Shown here one piece after another: positions 1-47,000 of a DNA stretch of 64,000 bases. Below the pieces are notes generated by a model that was given only the letters and a program-made list of their open reading frames with translations, was not told the origin of the DNA and ran no database searches. This stretch comes from Pyrocephalus nanus. Taxonomy: Eukaryota > Chordata > Aves > Passeriformes > Tyrannidae. Where the stretch lies: contig CM076272.1 of the NCBI GenBank assembly GCA_038380795.1, positions 4,646,001 to 4,710,000 of the forward strand. Reading direction: 5' to 3'. Within the stretch, counting starts at the first letter, position 1. Each line of letters begins with the position of its first letter. A program made the translations under genes and the position numbers.

Positions 1-241
1 AAGTTGGTGTTTTGTTACTCTTGTCAAAGTGGGTGTCTAGAAAATTAATTGCACCAAATGGAATGTTTCCTTGGCTGAGCAATTCTTGCCAACTTGGAGA
101 AGTGCAGTGACTTCGGGCTGCATCTCTGGACAACTGGGTGCTAAGCACACCAGGATACTGTAACACCCACACCCCAGAGGAGGAATCCCAAATCCCACTG
201 TCCCTGTGAAGGCAAACCCGTGGTTCCCGTGTTTCTGTTAG

Positions 242-793
<552 letters not shown>

Positions 794-1235
794 GACACCG
801 GGACCTTCTCCTTCTGCAGCGCTGCACGGCGGCCGAGACCCGTGGGTTGGGATTTGAGGCAGTGGTGGCATAGGAACAGAATCAGGGTGTGGTGTGTTTG
901 CCGGGTATAACTGAAAAAGAGCCAAAGAATAATTCCAGGTATAAACTGTCGGCACATTCCAGTCACTGGGCAGTGACTCGAACACTTCACGTGCGGGTGC
1001 AGATGTTTCAGTATTTAATGTGAAAATTGGCTTTGTCCTGAGCAGGGGGGAGGGACACAAAGACCAAAATCCCTGGCTGGTGCAGGTTTGCTGTACGTAG
1101 CTCAGAATGGATCTTGTCAGGTAGTGCTGGGAAGTGCAGCTGAACTGCCCGCCTGTGGATCCCAGGGAGATCCCAGCAGTGCCAGGCCCTGCCTGGCCTC
1201 TGGTAAATTCCAAATAAAAGGCTTGTGGCTTATTT
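794..1235 (+). other. ADPGK: Probable ADPGK 3' UTR
   Basis: Non-coding sequence after the ADPGK stop. An AATAAA hexamer at 1213-1218 is followed by a GT/T-rich stretch (GGCTTGTGGCTTATTTCC), which fits a cleavage site near 1230. A second AATAAA at 3208-3213 could serve a longer form. The end is inferred; only the stop codon is certain. Confidence 0.55.
1213..1218 (+). terminator. Candidate ADPGK poly(A) signal AATAAA
   Basis: This is the first AATAAA after the ADPGK stop (420 bases downstream), with T/GT-rich sequence just beyond. It is a candidate only; transcript ends cannot be seen from DNA. Confidence 0.5.
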
Positions 1236-4200
1236 CCTCCCAGCAAACCTTCCCTTGCCTAGGGTGGTGGTGGAATTCTTGCCTGGTGAAATCCCCTCTC
1301 GGTGTCCCCAGAGGGAGCCAGGGTCCCAAAATGTGATGCAGACTGTACCTACTGCAGGCTGTGCAGGTGATGCTGGCTATCTGTGACTAAAGGTGTTCAG
1401 CTGAGCCCCAGCAGCCTGTGCTTAGCTTTTGGGAAAGTGGGAGTGAAGATAATCAGGGCTCTGCTTCCCTGCCAGGTGACCCCCAAAGCGTTACCTGTGT
1501 TTGCTGTACACTAAATACCCTCTCTGCTGACAGCAGGAGCTTCCAGCTGATGTTACAGAAATGCTCTTGAGTGCTGGAGACTCAGTTTTGGTTGTTTGGG
1601 AATGGTTGTGCCAAATTCTGCAGTCTTCCTGCTCTCCATTCAGAAGGGTTCCTATATTAGGGAAGGTCCCTCTGGAAGCTCAGAAGCTGTAACAGCATTT
1701 TCCAGGTAAGACTGAAGTGAGGAGGCCTTTTTAGGGTTTGATGTTGAAGTTTTTTGACTAGGTCACCAATAGTTTCTTTGCTGGCCTTTGAAATTAAAAA
1801 AGCAGAACCCTGTGTCCTTGTTAAATACTCCTGGATTTTTACCTGTTCACAGTCACACACCATGAACTGCAGAGCACCAGCCTGGGTTTTGTGTCTGTTT
1901 TCCAGCATGGTTTGTCTCTGGCCACTTCAGGAACTTGTGTCTCTGCACAGCTCTCACAGTCACGTCTCAGTAGAAGTGGATTAAATGCCACCAGCATGTC
2001 TGGGCAAGCCTGGGCCTCACAAGAGTGTGTAGGAGGTCGTTTAAGGTCAGTCTTTGTGTCTGAATGGAGGGGAGGAGAGTCTGTCACTCAGGGTGGAGTG
2101 ATCTGTTTCAGTAACACAGTCATGCTGCTGTCAGGGATGTTCTCCTGTTGGAAAATCCATCCTGAATGCTCTGCAAGGATAAAAATTGGCAGCTCTTGTA
2201 CTTGCACTGACTCAGCACACAATGCTGGCTGTCAGTGTGCATTCAGCTTTCCCTCTGAGCAAAGTCTGTGCTGTACAGAGCAGAAACAGTCACTGCTGTG
2301 TTTTCCTGCAGCTCATCCCATCCTGAGTTTCCCTTGACTCTCAGCATTTTATCTTGGTGTGGGATCTTCTTAAGACTGGAAGTATTTCTATCATTATTTT
2401 TTTTATTATTGATTAACTGTAGCACAGGACTTGGAGTTCTGGTTTAGTCTTCCTAAATGAAAAATTAATTCAAGAACCTCTCAGCTGTCTGACAGGTCCA
2501 AGGCCATTAGCAGGGTTGTTTTGCAGCCTCTCATGATGGCCAGGGCCACCAAAGGCCATGGATCTGCCAGCTGGAGAACTGATCCTTCCTGGGTCCCACT
2601 TTCCTGACACTGAGCCAAGCTGTGGATTCTCAAGTTGGAAACAGAACAAAACTAAACACACACAAGCTGTCACCAGCAATGGCCCTGCTGCTGTATTTCA
2701 CTTCTGTCTTCCAAAACACTTCCAGGGATGTGAGGCTGATTGGACTGGCATTCCCTGTGGCCACTTAAAACCGCGGGGCTGCACTTACAGACCTTGTCCA
2801 AGGGCAAAGTTGTGCTTGTACTGAACAGGAATGTGACAGGCCTAAAGTATCTCTGTTTTTAAGCTAGTTTGGATAAATAATTGGTGTAAACAATTATAAA
2901 AAAGCAGGTTATTGCTTAGAAATCACCTGGGCCTTAAAGCTGAACTCATTATTGTTAGCTCCTCCTTCCTGCTGTTCCTGTTCTTTCCCACCAGGTAACA
3001 TTTGTCCCGTGGGTGCCCTGGGAGTGGCTGGCACTGTGAGTCACATCTCAAATGCAGCAGCTCGTGATGGCCAGGCTGCTGCTCCATCCAGATGTGCTTT
3101 AGCAGGCACACAGAGCTCACCTGCCACCAAATGCACTTCCCAAGGATCATCCTTAAGCAGCTGTGCTGGTGGGATCCAGGATTCAGTTCTGAAACAATCC
3201 CTGTGGTAATAAATGTGAATTTATGGATGGAGGGGCCCAGCAGCCTTCCCTCCATGTTCCACATGCTGTGAACATGATGTGCTTAACTCCCCTCTGCCTT
3301 CCCAATGACAGTCAGGGTGGCAGAGCTCCTGAAATCCTTCCCCTGCCTGTGCAGTCTCACACCCCTGCACATCTTCAGTAGTGACAGCACAGAAAAGCTG
3401 CTCCAAAAGCTGCAAAAATACCAAAGCTTCAAAGCCAGGCTTGAAGTGGCTCTGCTGCCCCTGATCCTCTCTGTCTCTGCAAATTCTGGATGTTCTCCTG
3501 TGTTTCTCACACCTGGAAATCCACAGTGCAGGAGGACTCAAACCTCAGCCAACCTCCCACTCCCAAACAGGGCTTTCCACTGGAAATGTTTATTCACACA
3601 CACGTGGCTGGAGGTGCAACAGCTGAGCTCAGCATGGTGACCTCTCCATGGCCAAACCTGGGCACTTGGGTATTTCCATCTGCATCCCTGCAGCCGGTGC
3701 AGCCACCTTGGTTTGGCTTATTTTGTCTTATCCAGGATCCAGAATGAGCATTGTTCCCATCTTTTCTGTGCCTGTCCCTTACTGCAGGTCAGGTGGTGGG
3801 TTATTTGAGAGGTGTGAATCACAGGAGGCTGGCAGAGTCCCAAAGGACACGTTCCTTCGCTGTGCCCTTGGTGCTTTCCATGGAAAAACCAATCCCAAAT
3901 CCAACTCTTCCCAGTTTTAAAGACTCTTATCTGTTTTTTTTCCCTCTTGAGGAGAGTTTCACAACATGCTAAGGAATTACTTGATTTTCTGTTTTTACTT
4001 CTGTATTTCCTGGTTATCTCCTGTTGGGATAGGTGAGATCCAGTTAGGTTTGCTCTTCCCTCCCAAATTCCTTTTTACAGAACTGGTGCTGAAATGTTCC
4101 TTCTGAGCCTTTAGCAAAGACCTCAGCAGCTGCTCTGCCCCATGTTAGATGTTGCCTTAGAGCTTAGCTCCACTCCTCAGCCACTGGAATCCAAAGCCTG

Positions 4201-6019
4201 GACAGCAACAGAGCACTAGATCCACTCCAAAACCCCGTGCAAAACCCTCAGCACTTGTGCTTGAAATTTTTTTTTTTTTTTTCTACTATTTATTGTGTAA
4301 GGATATGCTGAGTTAGCAGGAATTACCTGCCACAGGTGACCTTTCCAGCCACATCCTGAGAAAAGAGTTGAATAGTGGGACAGTTTTGTGAGACTGGTAC
4401 AACAGAACTCGATTTCCAGTTACCCTAAAAGTTGGTTTGGGCTCTTTTTGGCACTTGCAGCTTGGGTAAGTTAGGGAGATAAGCTCAGGAGAGCTGAGGG
4501 TTGGGAGTGAGTGACCAGCTCAGGTGTCTGTGCTAATATTTGGCTCTGGGTGCTGCCTGACGTGTGCAGAGCAGCTCCTGTCACACAGCGTGCTGCCTTG
4601 CTATTCCTGGGCTAAGGAAACTCACCAACTTTTCGGGAAAACAGGAGGAAAACCAGACAAATAGTGGGTCTGATTAAAGTCTGCAGTAAAACTTGGATCT
4701 CAAAGCCAGGAATGCCGGTCCTGGCTGCCCAGAGACATCAGATGAAGGTCTCCTCCCTAACAGATGGAGCAGTTCCTTGTGTAATCTCTCAGGTGGATCC
4801 AGGCTGAATTCTCAGGGAGTTTCTGATCCAGACTGGTGGGAGGATGTTCCCTCAGCAAAGGGAACGTTGCAGGTTGGAAATGGCGCACGTGGCCATTCCC
4901 GTCTGTGCCGGGAGCTCGGGAAGGCGTCTGTTCCCAACAGCCTGGGATCTCACAGCAGCTGAGGGACACAAATCCTGGCAGGAATTGTGAAATGCAAGTG
5001 GGGGCAATGAAAAAAATACCCAGAAAACCTCCCCTGTGACTTTCTCAGGAAAGCTGCTCCTCAGAGCAGCCTGGGAAAAACCGGGTTCAGAGCTCACCTG
5101 GATCTTCCATTAAAAGATGGATTTTTTTGGAGCAGTTTGGTTTGAGAGAGTGGTAAAGCTTTCCTTGTTGTAGAACTGGACTTTATCTTCCAGAAAAGTC
5201 TTGGCAGATGAAGTACTTGCTGCAACACATGCTCCTTCTGAGTACATTTATGTGTGGAGCTTATTATTTTAGCTCACTGAGCACTGGTCCCTGTCTGTCT
5301 CTGCAGAGGAGGCTTTGCCAACTGAAACCCACTTCCCAACTGGGAAATCTCAATTTTTAACATCTTAAAGACCCCTGTGTCCACCTGGCTCAGGCACAAC
5401 TGAGCAAACACGTACAGGAGCATGGCAGGTATCCACTAATCCTGCCAGTGCCATAAATCAGCATCCAGTTGTCTCAGGGACCTCAAAACCAGATTTGTTG
5501 GGGTTGAACATACATTGCTGGATGGATAAATTTTTACTCTTGGCAGAAACAAGGTCTTGCTGCCCAGGCATTTATGTTTGAGTGTCTTCGAGTCTGTTTT
5601 CTGTGCAGAAGCCAAGCTGCAGAGAACCTTGTGAGCTCTGTGATTTACCCTGGCTCATCAAAGATGTTTTCCTAAAAAGGGCAAGAAAAGTCCTAAAGCA
5701 GATGGTTTCTACTTCCCTAGAAATTAAGCTCATTATTGTTTTCCATCTTAAAATTTCCATTACAGGGGAAAAGAGAAGATTAGAATTATGGCTGATGCCA
5801 GAAACAGGTTTTGGAGCATAAGGTGAGATTTCCAAAATCCCTAAATGCCTCAGTGCAGTCCTGCTGAAGAGTCCCTTGCTTAATTCCAGCTGAATGAACA
5901 GTCCAGCCTCGTTACCATTAGCACAAAAAAGCTCTCCAGAAAGATCAGGTCCTAGGAATTTACTGTGTGCAAATGCCATCATCACCAGAGCCAGGGGAGG
6001 AGAGAGGACAGGACGAGAA
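1236..6019. other. Intergenic region between convergent ADPGK and BBS4
   Basis: No coding exon with splice signals was recognised on either strand. The open frames here are short, carry no recognisable family sequence and overlap on both strands. A T-run lies at about 4267-4282. A long ADPGK or BBS4 3' UTR could extend into it, since further hexamers exist at 3208-3213 (+) and 4289-4294 (TTTATT, - strand). No CR1 copy is evident. Confidence 0.6.
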
Positions 6020-7339
6020 ATTGCAGTTCTGTTTATTATCCAACTGAAATTACATATTTAAAAATGCTTCCCAGGAAGTAGGAAGGTGCTACTGCTTTGT
6101 TTCATAGAAGGAGAATTGGTTCAATATCTGTGTAACCTCTTCACCAAAATACATATTTAAAATAAATCCCTTCACAGGTACCTTCAAATGCTGTATGTGC
6201 TCCCCGTGTGACATTTACCCTATCAAAGCATCCTAGGACAAAAACCTGTCTTGAACTCAAGTTTGGGGCTGAGGTAAAGAATTCCCAGCCCCTGCCCACC
6301 CCTGCTCTGCAATCCTGACCTCTTCCTCCCAGGCACTCTGTTACACTGCAGGAACTCCCAGTGTAAGAAGTTCAATGTGAATAAAAATGTCTGCACTGTA
6401 CTTGATGTACCTGCTCCTTGTCTGGTTTGTTTCAATTTGCCAGTGCTCCACAAAAAAATCCTGTTTTCTTCAACTCCTGGCAGGGTGGAACCCTTACAGG
6501 AGGGAATCCTTACAGGAATGCTGCCCTGGATCTGTGCTGACAGAAAAACCCAGCAGAGAGAAGAGCTGGGGGGAGAAACAGCCACGTTAAAGATCAGCAG
6601 TTTGGGCCATCAAAACAGAGGGGAAAGGGAGGATTCTTAATCTGCTGTTCTCCAGGGAGCAGGAGAGCACTTCAGCTCCTGGCTGGGCTCTAAAGATGCA
6701 TTAATGTCATTCTGGGTCACAGCAGCAAACACAAAGCACAGCTGAAGGATGGGGATGGGCCCCAGAGCAGCTTGTGCTGCTTTTACACTGTTGCCTCAGA
6801 GAAGTTTCCATTACCAACCTTCCTCTCCTGGCCTGTTCATTATGGAGGGATACAATCCAACAGTGCAGAACTAAAAGCAGGAAATAGGTTTTCAAACTGC
6901 TGGGGAGCTCAACCAGCAAACAAAAAGAGCCCTGAAGGTTCAATTTACTGGTTCCTTGTGGAAAATCAGCTGCTCACCAGTTCAGCCACTGGAAGGGTGT
7001 GGTCCTCCTTGGGGTCCAGGATCCCAAGTCACTACTGCTGGCTCTGCTAAACGTACTGGATGCCTTGGGATCCTTCTAGAGGGCTCACACCCAACCTGTG
7101 GAGAGCTGGATCCCCATCCTGCAGTCTCTTGTGGTGCCCACACTAAGAGTAGCTACACACCAACCTCTTCTGATCACTGCAATGACTTGGGACAGAGCCA
7201 TGTGCTAAAAGTCACTGACACAAACAGCTGCGTGCAGACAACTGCCAGTGGGGTGAAGCCCCGTGGGGCAGGGAGGAGCAGGGAGGAGCAGGTCCCTTTC
7301 CCAGGTGCCAGGCAGCCGGGGAGGTGCCCAGAGCCCGTC
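6020..7339 (-). other. BBS4: Probable BBS4 3' UTR
   Basis: Sequence downstream of the BBS4 stop on the - strand. The first minus-strand AATAAA met after the stop is at 6037-6032 (TTTATT on +), about 1.3 kb away. It is followed by a CA and then a T/C-rich stretch (TTTCTCGTCCTGTCC), a good match to a cleavage site and downstream element. The extent is inferred. Confidence 0.5.
6032..6037 (-). terminator. Candidate BBS4 poly(A) signal AATAAA
   Basis: First minus-strand AATAAA after the BBS4 stop codon, with a pyrimidine-rich downstream element. Not verified by any transcript. Confidence 0.5.
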
Positions 7340-41297
<33,958 letters not shown>

Positions 41298-41314
41298 GGC
41301 CGCGGCGGGCCGGG

Positions 41315-41328
41315 GTTGCCATGGTGAC
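41315..41328 (-). promoter_or_regulatory. RFX X-box in the BBS4 promoter
   Basis: On the - strand GTCACCATGGCAAC, a perfect match to GTNRCC-AT-RGYAAC, with 17 bp between it and the start codon. BBS genes are known RFX (DAF-19 in worms) targets through such motifs, so the site fits the gene. Occupancy is inferred. Confidence 0.8.
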
Positions 41329-41480
41329 CGCCCGCCACTTCCGGGGCGGCCATGGCGGCCATGGCGCGCGGGGCACGGTGGGAAGGCGGCGGTGGCGGCG
41401 GGGGGACCCCCGGGTATCGCCCCCGCGTCCCCTTCGACGTGAAAAACACCCGGGAAAACACAGAAATTATCAAATGTCCC

Positions 41481-41499
41481 TTTATTGGAAGGTTTTATT
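41481..41499 (-). terminator. Paired poly(A) signals, possible ARIH1 3' end
   Basis: On the - strand AATAAA occurs twice (41499-41494 and 41486-41481), followed by a T/GT-rich stretch (TTTCTGTGTTTTCCC). This has the form of a real cleavage site for a minus-strand transcript. The only known candidate upstream is ARIH1, whose stop is 2.4 kb away. Other minus-strand hexamers lie at 42324-42319 and 43872-43867. Confidence 0.45.
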
Positions 41500-43933
41500 G
41501 GGAACCCCGCCAGGCCGCCAGTGAGGAGAGACGGCCCGGGAAGTGTTGCAGGGCCGGGGCCCCGCTCGCCCAACCCTCGGAGCAGCAGCAGGGAGGGACC
41601 TTTGCGTGAGGGCTTTTGTTTATTCTCTTTTATATTCCCACAGCATCTGTGGCGATGATGTCCTCATAGCCAAGTATTTCACCTGGGAGCAACTGGAACC
41701 CGGAGGAGAGGAACGGCAGCGGGTTCGCCCACAGAACAGGGTGTTAATTACCATTATCTTATGGTTTGCCATCGGGACCGAGGATGCCACAGACCAGGTT
41801 TCCTTTGGGAATTACCATTATCTAAAGATTTGCCAACGGCCATCGGGATTCAGGACGCCACAGCTCAGGTTTCCTTTGGCGTGCAGCAGCTTCTCCCCCA
41901 GAACAAGGAGTTAATTGCCATTATCAAGGTTTTCCAGCAGCCACGAGGGTTGAGGACGCCACAGCCCAGGTTTCCTTTGGGTTGCAGTGCCCACATCCTT
42001 GGTGTTTTCCCTTTTGTGAAAACCCAGCACCTCTGTTCTTCCACCTGCCCAGCCCACCGTGTGTTTTAACACACGGATGCAGAATTCCCAATGGGAAGCC
42101 CGTGCCATCCCAGCCCACCAGCAACATCAGGAAAAGCACAGGGAAAGCGGCTGCAGTCCCTCACATCTGATCTGTAGGGCAAATAAAGGCAAAAGCCGGT
42201 AAAAAGGGATAAAACTACATCCCTGGAACATCAGTAATGTCAGTGAGGGAGCCAATGTGACTCTGATGTCAGCTGGAAGCAGCATTCCATGTTCTAGCCC
42301 TGCCTGGGATCTGCCTTTTTTATTTGACCCCTTCACACCTTTGATCCCCCTGGAAGCTGCAGAGAGCCAGAAGGCTGGGAGGACACTTGCCTGGCGAAAA
42401 ATACCACAGGAGGAATTCCTATACAGGAGTAAATTTAATAAAACCACCACCAATTGTTTACTTTAACATAGCTCTTGTTACAGAAATCATAAAAATGGAC
42501 TCAGTAGCTAAACTCATTAGTTCTTTCCCCTTTTAATTTAAAAATACTCCGCTGATTTCAGCTTCTACTTCACTAGATGGAGTGTTAAATAGTTGCCAGG
42601 ACAGGATGCCCAGTGATTGAGCCCAAAACAAACACAAAGACAATTCCATCAGGTTTCCTTTTCAATGTTACGACTCGTTATAATGTAAGTGAAAATTAAA
42701 ACAGCAAGGAAGGGTCCATTTGACAGATGAAAGGGGGAGGGAGAGGAGATCCACAGCCGAAATCTCGCCGGAAGCCTTTGGAGAAGTGGTGCCAAACACC
42801 CCTCCTTGTCCTGCCTCGGGAACCAAAATAAACCTCTAAACACACACACACACTCCTCCTCTGGGTTCAGAGCACGTGTCCTGCGTGCACAGGTGGGAAC
42901 AGAGAGTTGGATTTGGGCAGGAAAAGATCCGGGGCCGAAAAATAAAACAAGAAAAAGGCAAAGCATTCTGACCCAGAGCTCCAGGAGCTGCGAGGGGCCG
43001 CGTCCGTCGCCAGCAATGGATACACACACAGGCCCGGGGGAGGCCCTGGACAGAAAGGAACTGCAGGATAAGAGGAGAAACCCAACTGCTCTGGTAAAAG
43101 CCTTCCAGAAGAAAAAAAAAAATATATAGATATATTCACTACACCAGCACACGCTTCCCCCACCCCAGCCCAGGGAAAAAAAAAAAGAACAAAACCAAAC
43201 AAAAGAATCAAACTGAAAGAAAATGCACAGCAAATAGACATAATCTTGAAGATTTTTAAAGAATAAATATTTTTTTGTAATTAAACATTATGCAAACACG
43301 TGCCACGCTTGCTCTTTGTCCATGCATATGCGCTATATACAACTTTGAAAAATACTGTGTTGTCCTCTTTTTGTTTTAAAAGTCATATACAAAGGTTGTT
43401 TGTTTTTTTTTTTCCTTGCTGTGTACCCCACTCCTCCCCTTCCCAAAAATCCTCTTTACGACGAGCCAATAATCCACATTCATCCGTGTACTTGGGTGGC
43501 AGAGAAGAGGAGGGGGGCGGGAGAGCCACCCCCCCTTGCCAAAGTCCATCAAAATGGCTGGTTTGGACATGAAAAGCAGTGTCAAGAAACTGGTTTAAAG
43601 TTTCATCTGTACTACACACAGGAAAAGAAAGAGAGAAAAGAAAAAGGAGTCGGCTTGGAGGATGAAGCTACGTTACAAGTTAAAGTTGGAGGGTTTTTAG
43701 TGCGTCTGTCACACTCTTGGCCGCCTAGAATACTGTTGTACAATGGTTTATCTACCTTTTTTTTTTTTTATTACAATATAATTTACTTAATTTTTTCTGT
43801 TAACAAAACAGAATCCCGGTACTACAGACCAGCGGTGTAAGAGGCGGAGCAGCGCCCTGGGTGGGTTTTATTGGAATTGCATGAGCACTCTAAGATGGGA
43901 AAGGGTTCAGAGTTCGTTCCTGCGGGGCCGGGC
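41500..43933 (-). other. ARIH1: ARIH1-BBS4 interval, probable ARIH1 3' UTR
   Basis: It lies between the ARIH1 stop and the BBS4 promoter. The part from about 43200 to 43900 is AT-rich with runs of T on the - strand, typical of a long 3' UTR. An (AC) run lies at 42840-42852. No open frame here has recognisable coding sequence. How far the ARIH1 message extends is unknown. Confidence 0.5.
41745..41981. repeat. Degenerate three-copy tandem repeat between ARIH1 and BBS4
   Basis: Three related units share TTAATTACCATTATC.., ..GACGCCACAG and CAGGTTTCCTTTGGG. Copies: 41745-41809, 41810-41880 (plus spacer 41881-41910) and 41911-41981. Copies 1 and 3 are each preceded by a CAGAACA-containing segment. 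Intermediate divergence suggests an old duplication. Not a repeat family I recognise. Confidence 0.8.
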
Positions 43934-44018
43934 TCAGTCCTCGATGTACTCCCACAGGTCCTTCTCGTAGCCTTCATGCACGTGCTGCAACAAAACCCTC
44001 CGTCGGCTCTCGCAGTAT
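43934..44018 (-). CDS. ARIH1: ARIH1 exon 14 (last coding part)
   Basis: 85 nt to TGA (43936-43934). Encodes [20 protein letters not shown] and LWEYIED, identical to my memory of the human C-terminus. Acceptor CCCTGCAG. Confidence 0.97.
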
Positions 44019-47000
44019 CTGCAGGGAACAGGGACAGCGTGGAAAAGGCGGGTTAGGAATCACGGAGCATCCCTGGGACCAAACCTACATCACGCCTCAC
44101 TTCCCAAAGGGGAGCTCCCCCGAGGAGGGATTTTGTACTTGCAGTCCGTTAACAGCCCTAATTAAGACTCAGTCACTCAGCTCCAGGTCCCTCACTGGAA
44201 AACCAGTGTGTAAAAATTGGGAGTTTTCCAGACAAAAGTGTCCCCACAGTCCCTGCAGCTGGGAAGCCTCCAGGAATAACTGGAAAAGGAGGCAGCCACT
44301 GTGGTTTGTGCTGACACCCAGAATGAGATGAGCTCTCTTCAAACGTGGGCTGGTGCCTGCTCTGAGCCCCATCAGGACAACAAAAATGCAGGAATTAGCT
44401 TGGAAAAACTGTCTGGAAGTGCTCAAGGCCAGGTTGGATGGGGCTTGGAGCAACCTGGTCTAGTGGAAGGTGTCCCTGCCCACAGCAGGGGGTCCTGGAT
44501 GGTCCCCAAGGTCCCTTACATCCAAACCATTCCATGATGAAAACCTTAGGAGTGCTGACATGGTTTCATTTCCCAGTGGAGATGGAAGCAGTCCAAAGGG
44601 TCACTGGTCTGCCTGGAGAGCAGGGTTCACATCCCTACATGTGGCTCTCAGAGAGACACCACACCCTCAGGGTCCTCCCACCTACAGTCACTGAAACAAA
44701 GCTGCACATAAAACTGATCCCAGAGCCTGGCCCAGTCCTAGCAGGATCACTGACACTGAGGAAAAGGGGTATCACAGAACAGAGCAAAGGCTGTCACAGC
44801 CAACTAAAAAGATAAAAAGCAGAGAAACATTTAAAGAATTCAGGTTCCAAGAGCAAATTCTAAAAAAATTCTGGATTCAACCCCTTCCAGCGGTGATCCA
44901 AAGTCTGCAGCACCTTTAGGGATGTGGGGGACACACCAAGTCTCAGGGAGAGTTCCCAAGGCCCCGGGTGCGGCTGTGGGGCTGCTCTGGCAGCACCCAG
45001 GCTCTAAGGAGAGAACCTGGAACCCAGGAGCCAACTGACCAGTTACCAGTTCCTGCTGGGAATTGTGTGGTTCCGTTTCCAGGCAGGTTCCTGGGTCAGG
45101 ATGGCATCCGAGGGGCTCTGCTGCTCAGAACCCTGACTGCTCAGCACTGGTCACACATCCCTCAGGAGGAATCTCCCAGCAGGGAGCTACCCCTGATCAC
45201 ACACAGGCTAACACCTGGTAGGGATTCCTCACCTACCGCTCAGTATCTGCTCACACTGATGGATTTATCCCAATAAACCAGTCCCGGCTCTCCTCACTGC
45301 TGTCAGCTGTTGCAACATAAACCCTCGTATACAAAGTCCCATTGATTTTCGGGAGCATGTGATGGCAAACACACACAATTTCTGCCTTCCCAACTTTAGT
45401 TATTTTTCTGCTGGGGGGAGGGAGGGGTGTTAATCCTGTTTTCTAGAAATGTCTTTGCAAGCAAACAGATCCAAACAGCTGAAACCAAACCAGCCCACAG
45501 GGCAGTTCCTGCAGCTTCCCAGGGCTCTTTAAACCCACCTCGATGACATCTTGCTCCCAGTCTTGCATCAAAGAACACGGTGCAGGATGTGATTAAAGAC
45601 ATGACTGAACTAGTTAATGAGGGACCTGCACAGGCTTGACAGATGAATACTTTCTTCCCAGAAAAGTGAAGGCAGGTTTGGGATACTGTTTCCAGGCTAT
45701 ATTAGGTTTTAATTTCATCCCTAGAAGAGCATCCAGGTTCAGAGGACTGAAGTGAACAAGCAGCTTGATCTGAAATACCAACTTAATGGTGGCCTTAAAG
45801 GGTAAATTACAAAATGTCTCCAAAAAGGAGGTCAGGTAAGTCTTTGGCAGCACAGCAGGGGCTGGATGATTCGAGCAGGATGGGCCACAGGCCCACCAAA
45901 GCTTAACAGCTCCTTCCACTCCCCACAGTCCATTAGTCACCACGGCTCACCCTACTTTGGATTTTTTCTTCCCCCTAAGCCAGGCATAACAAATTCAGTG
46001 ACTTTGGCAAAATGCCTCAGAAACGAAAGCCATAATCCTGTGACTCATCCGCATTTTCAGCTTTGTACTTTTCCACTGTGCAGAAGTGATTCCCCAGGGA
46101 CTGCACAAAGCCCTGGCATCTGTGTCACCTGGCCCTCAGTCCCCTGCTCCCCTCCTCAGCTGGACAGGCTGCTCCCATGCCACACCCCTCCTTAGGGACA
46201 GCTTTCCTACACCATTTTGCACAAACGGACCCTGCAGATGATTAAAAGAGCCGATTGCTCCCTGCTGGCAACTCATCCCAGGCCAAAGCTGGCAGCTTGG
46301 AACAACAAAGTCACTCCTTGTTCTTTGGCCCTCGCTGTGCAGATCCCACCCTGGTCCTGGCCATTCCCACACGCTCCTTCTGTGCACGAACAGCCATTGC
46401 TTCTGGTCACAGGATTTTTTCCATTCCGGGCTTGGATCTTCCAGCTCCTGCTCTGTGGAGCAGATGGAAGGCTGAGCTGGGAGCCTCTCCCCAGGCTGTC
46501 ACCTCCCCCGGGAGCTGGTCCCAGCAGGGGCACAAAAACACACTGCCAGCCTCGGTGTGAGGCTTCTCCATGAGGACTGGGGGGCTGGGCAGGCTCCTGC
46601 TGCTGCTGCTGCTCCCAGATGCCCAGGGACTGGTTGCTGATCCCAGCGGATGGCACAAGGCCAACAGCAAACAGCTTCCCAGGGATGTGGCTCTGGAGAA
46701 AACCGTATCTTGGCAAGTGCTCAGGCCACTACCTGTCACAGGGGATGGCAACACTTGGGCAGCTTTGACAGAGAGGAGTATCCCAGCACAAACCTGTACT
46801 TATCCTGTACTTTCTGCTTTATGTCTTGCAGTGAATCTTGGGATATATCTCGCTCCAGGTACCCAGAAAGCACCTCTGTAGCATTCTCTAAGTCTGCTTG
46901 GTTATTCTGCAAAGACAAAAGAAAAACAGTATTTGGGTGGGCTAAATGTGTATATATATATATTTATATATGAAATATATAATATTTTTTTCTTCAGCAC

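Noticed and set aside
42649..43233. 194-codon - strand open frame in the ARIH1 3' region
   Set aside because: Phenylalanine-rich low-complexity translation of T-runs in the probable 3' UTR.
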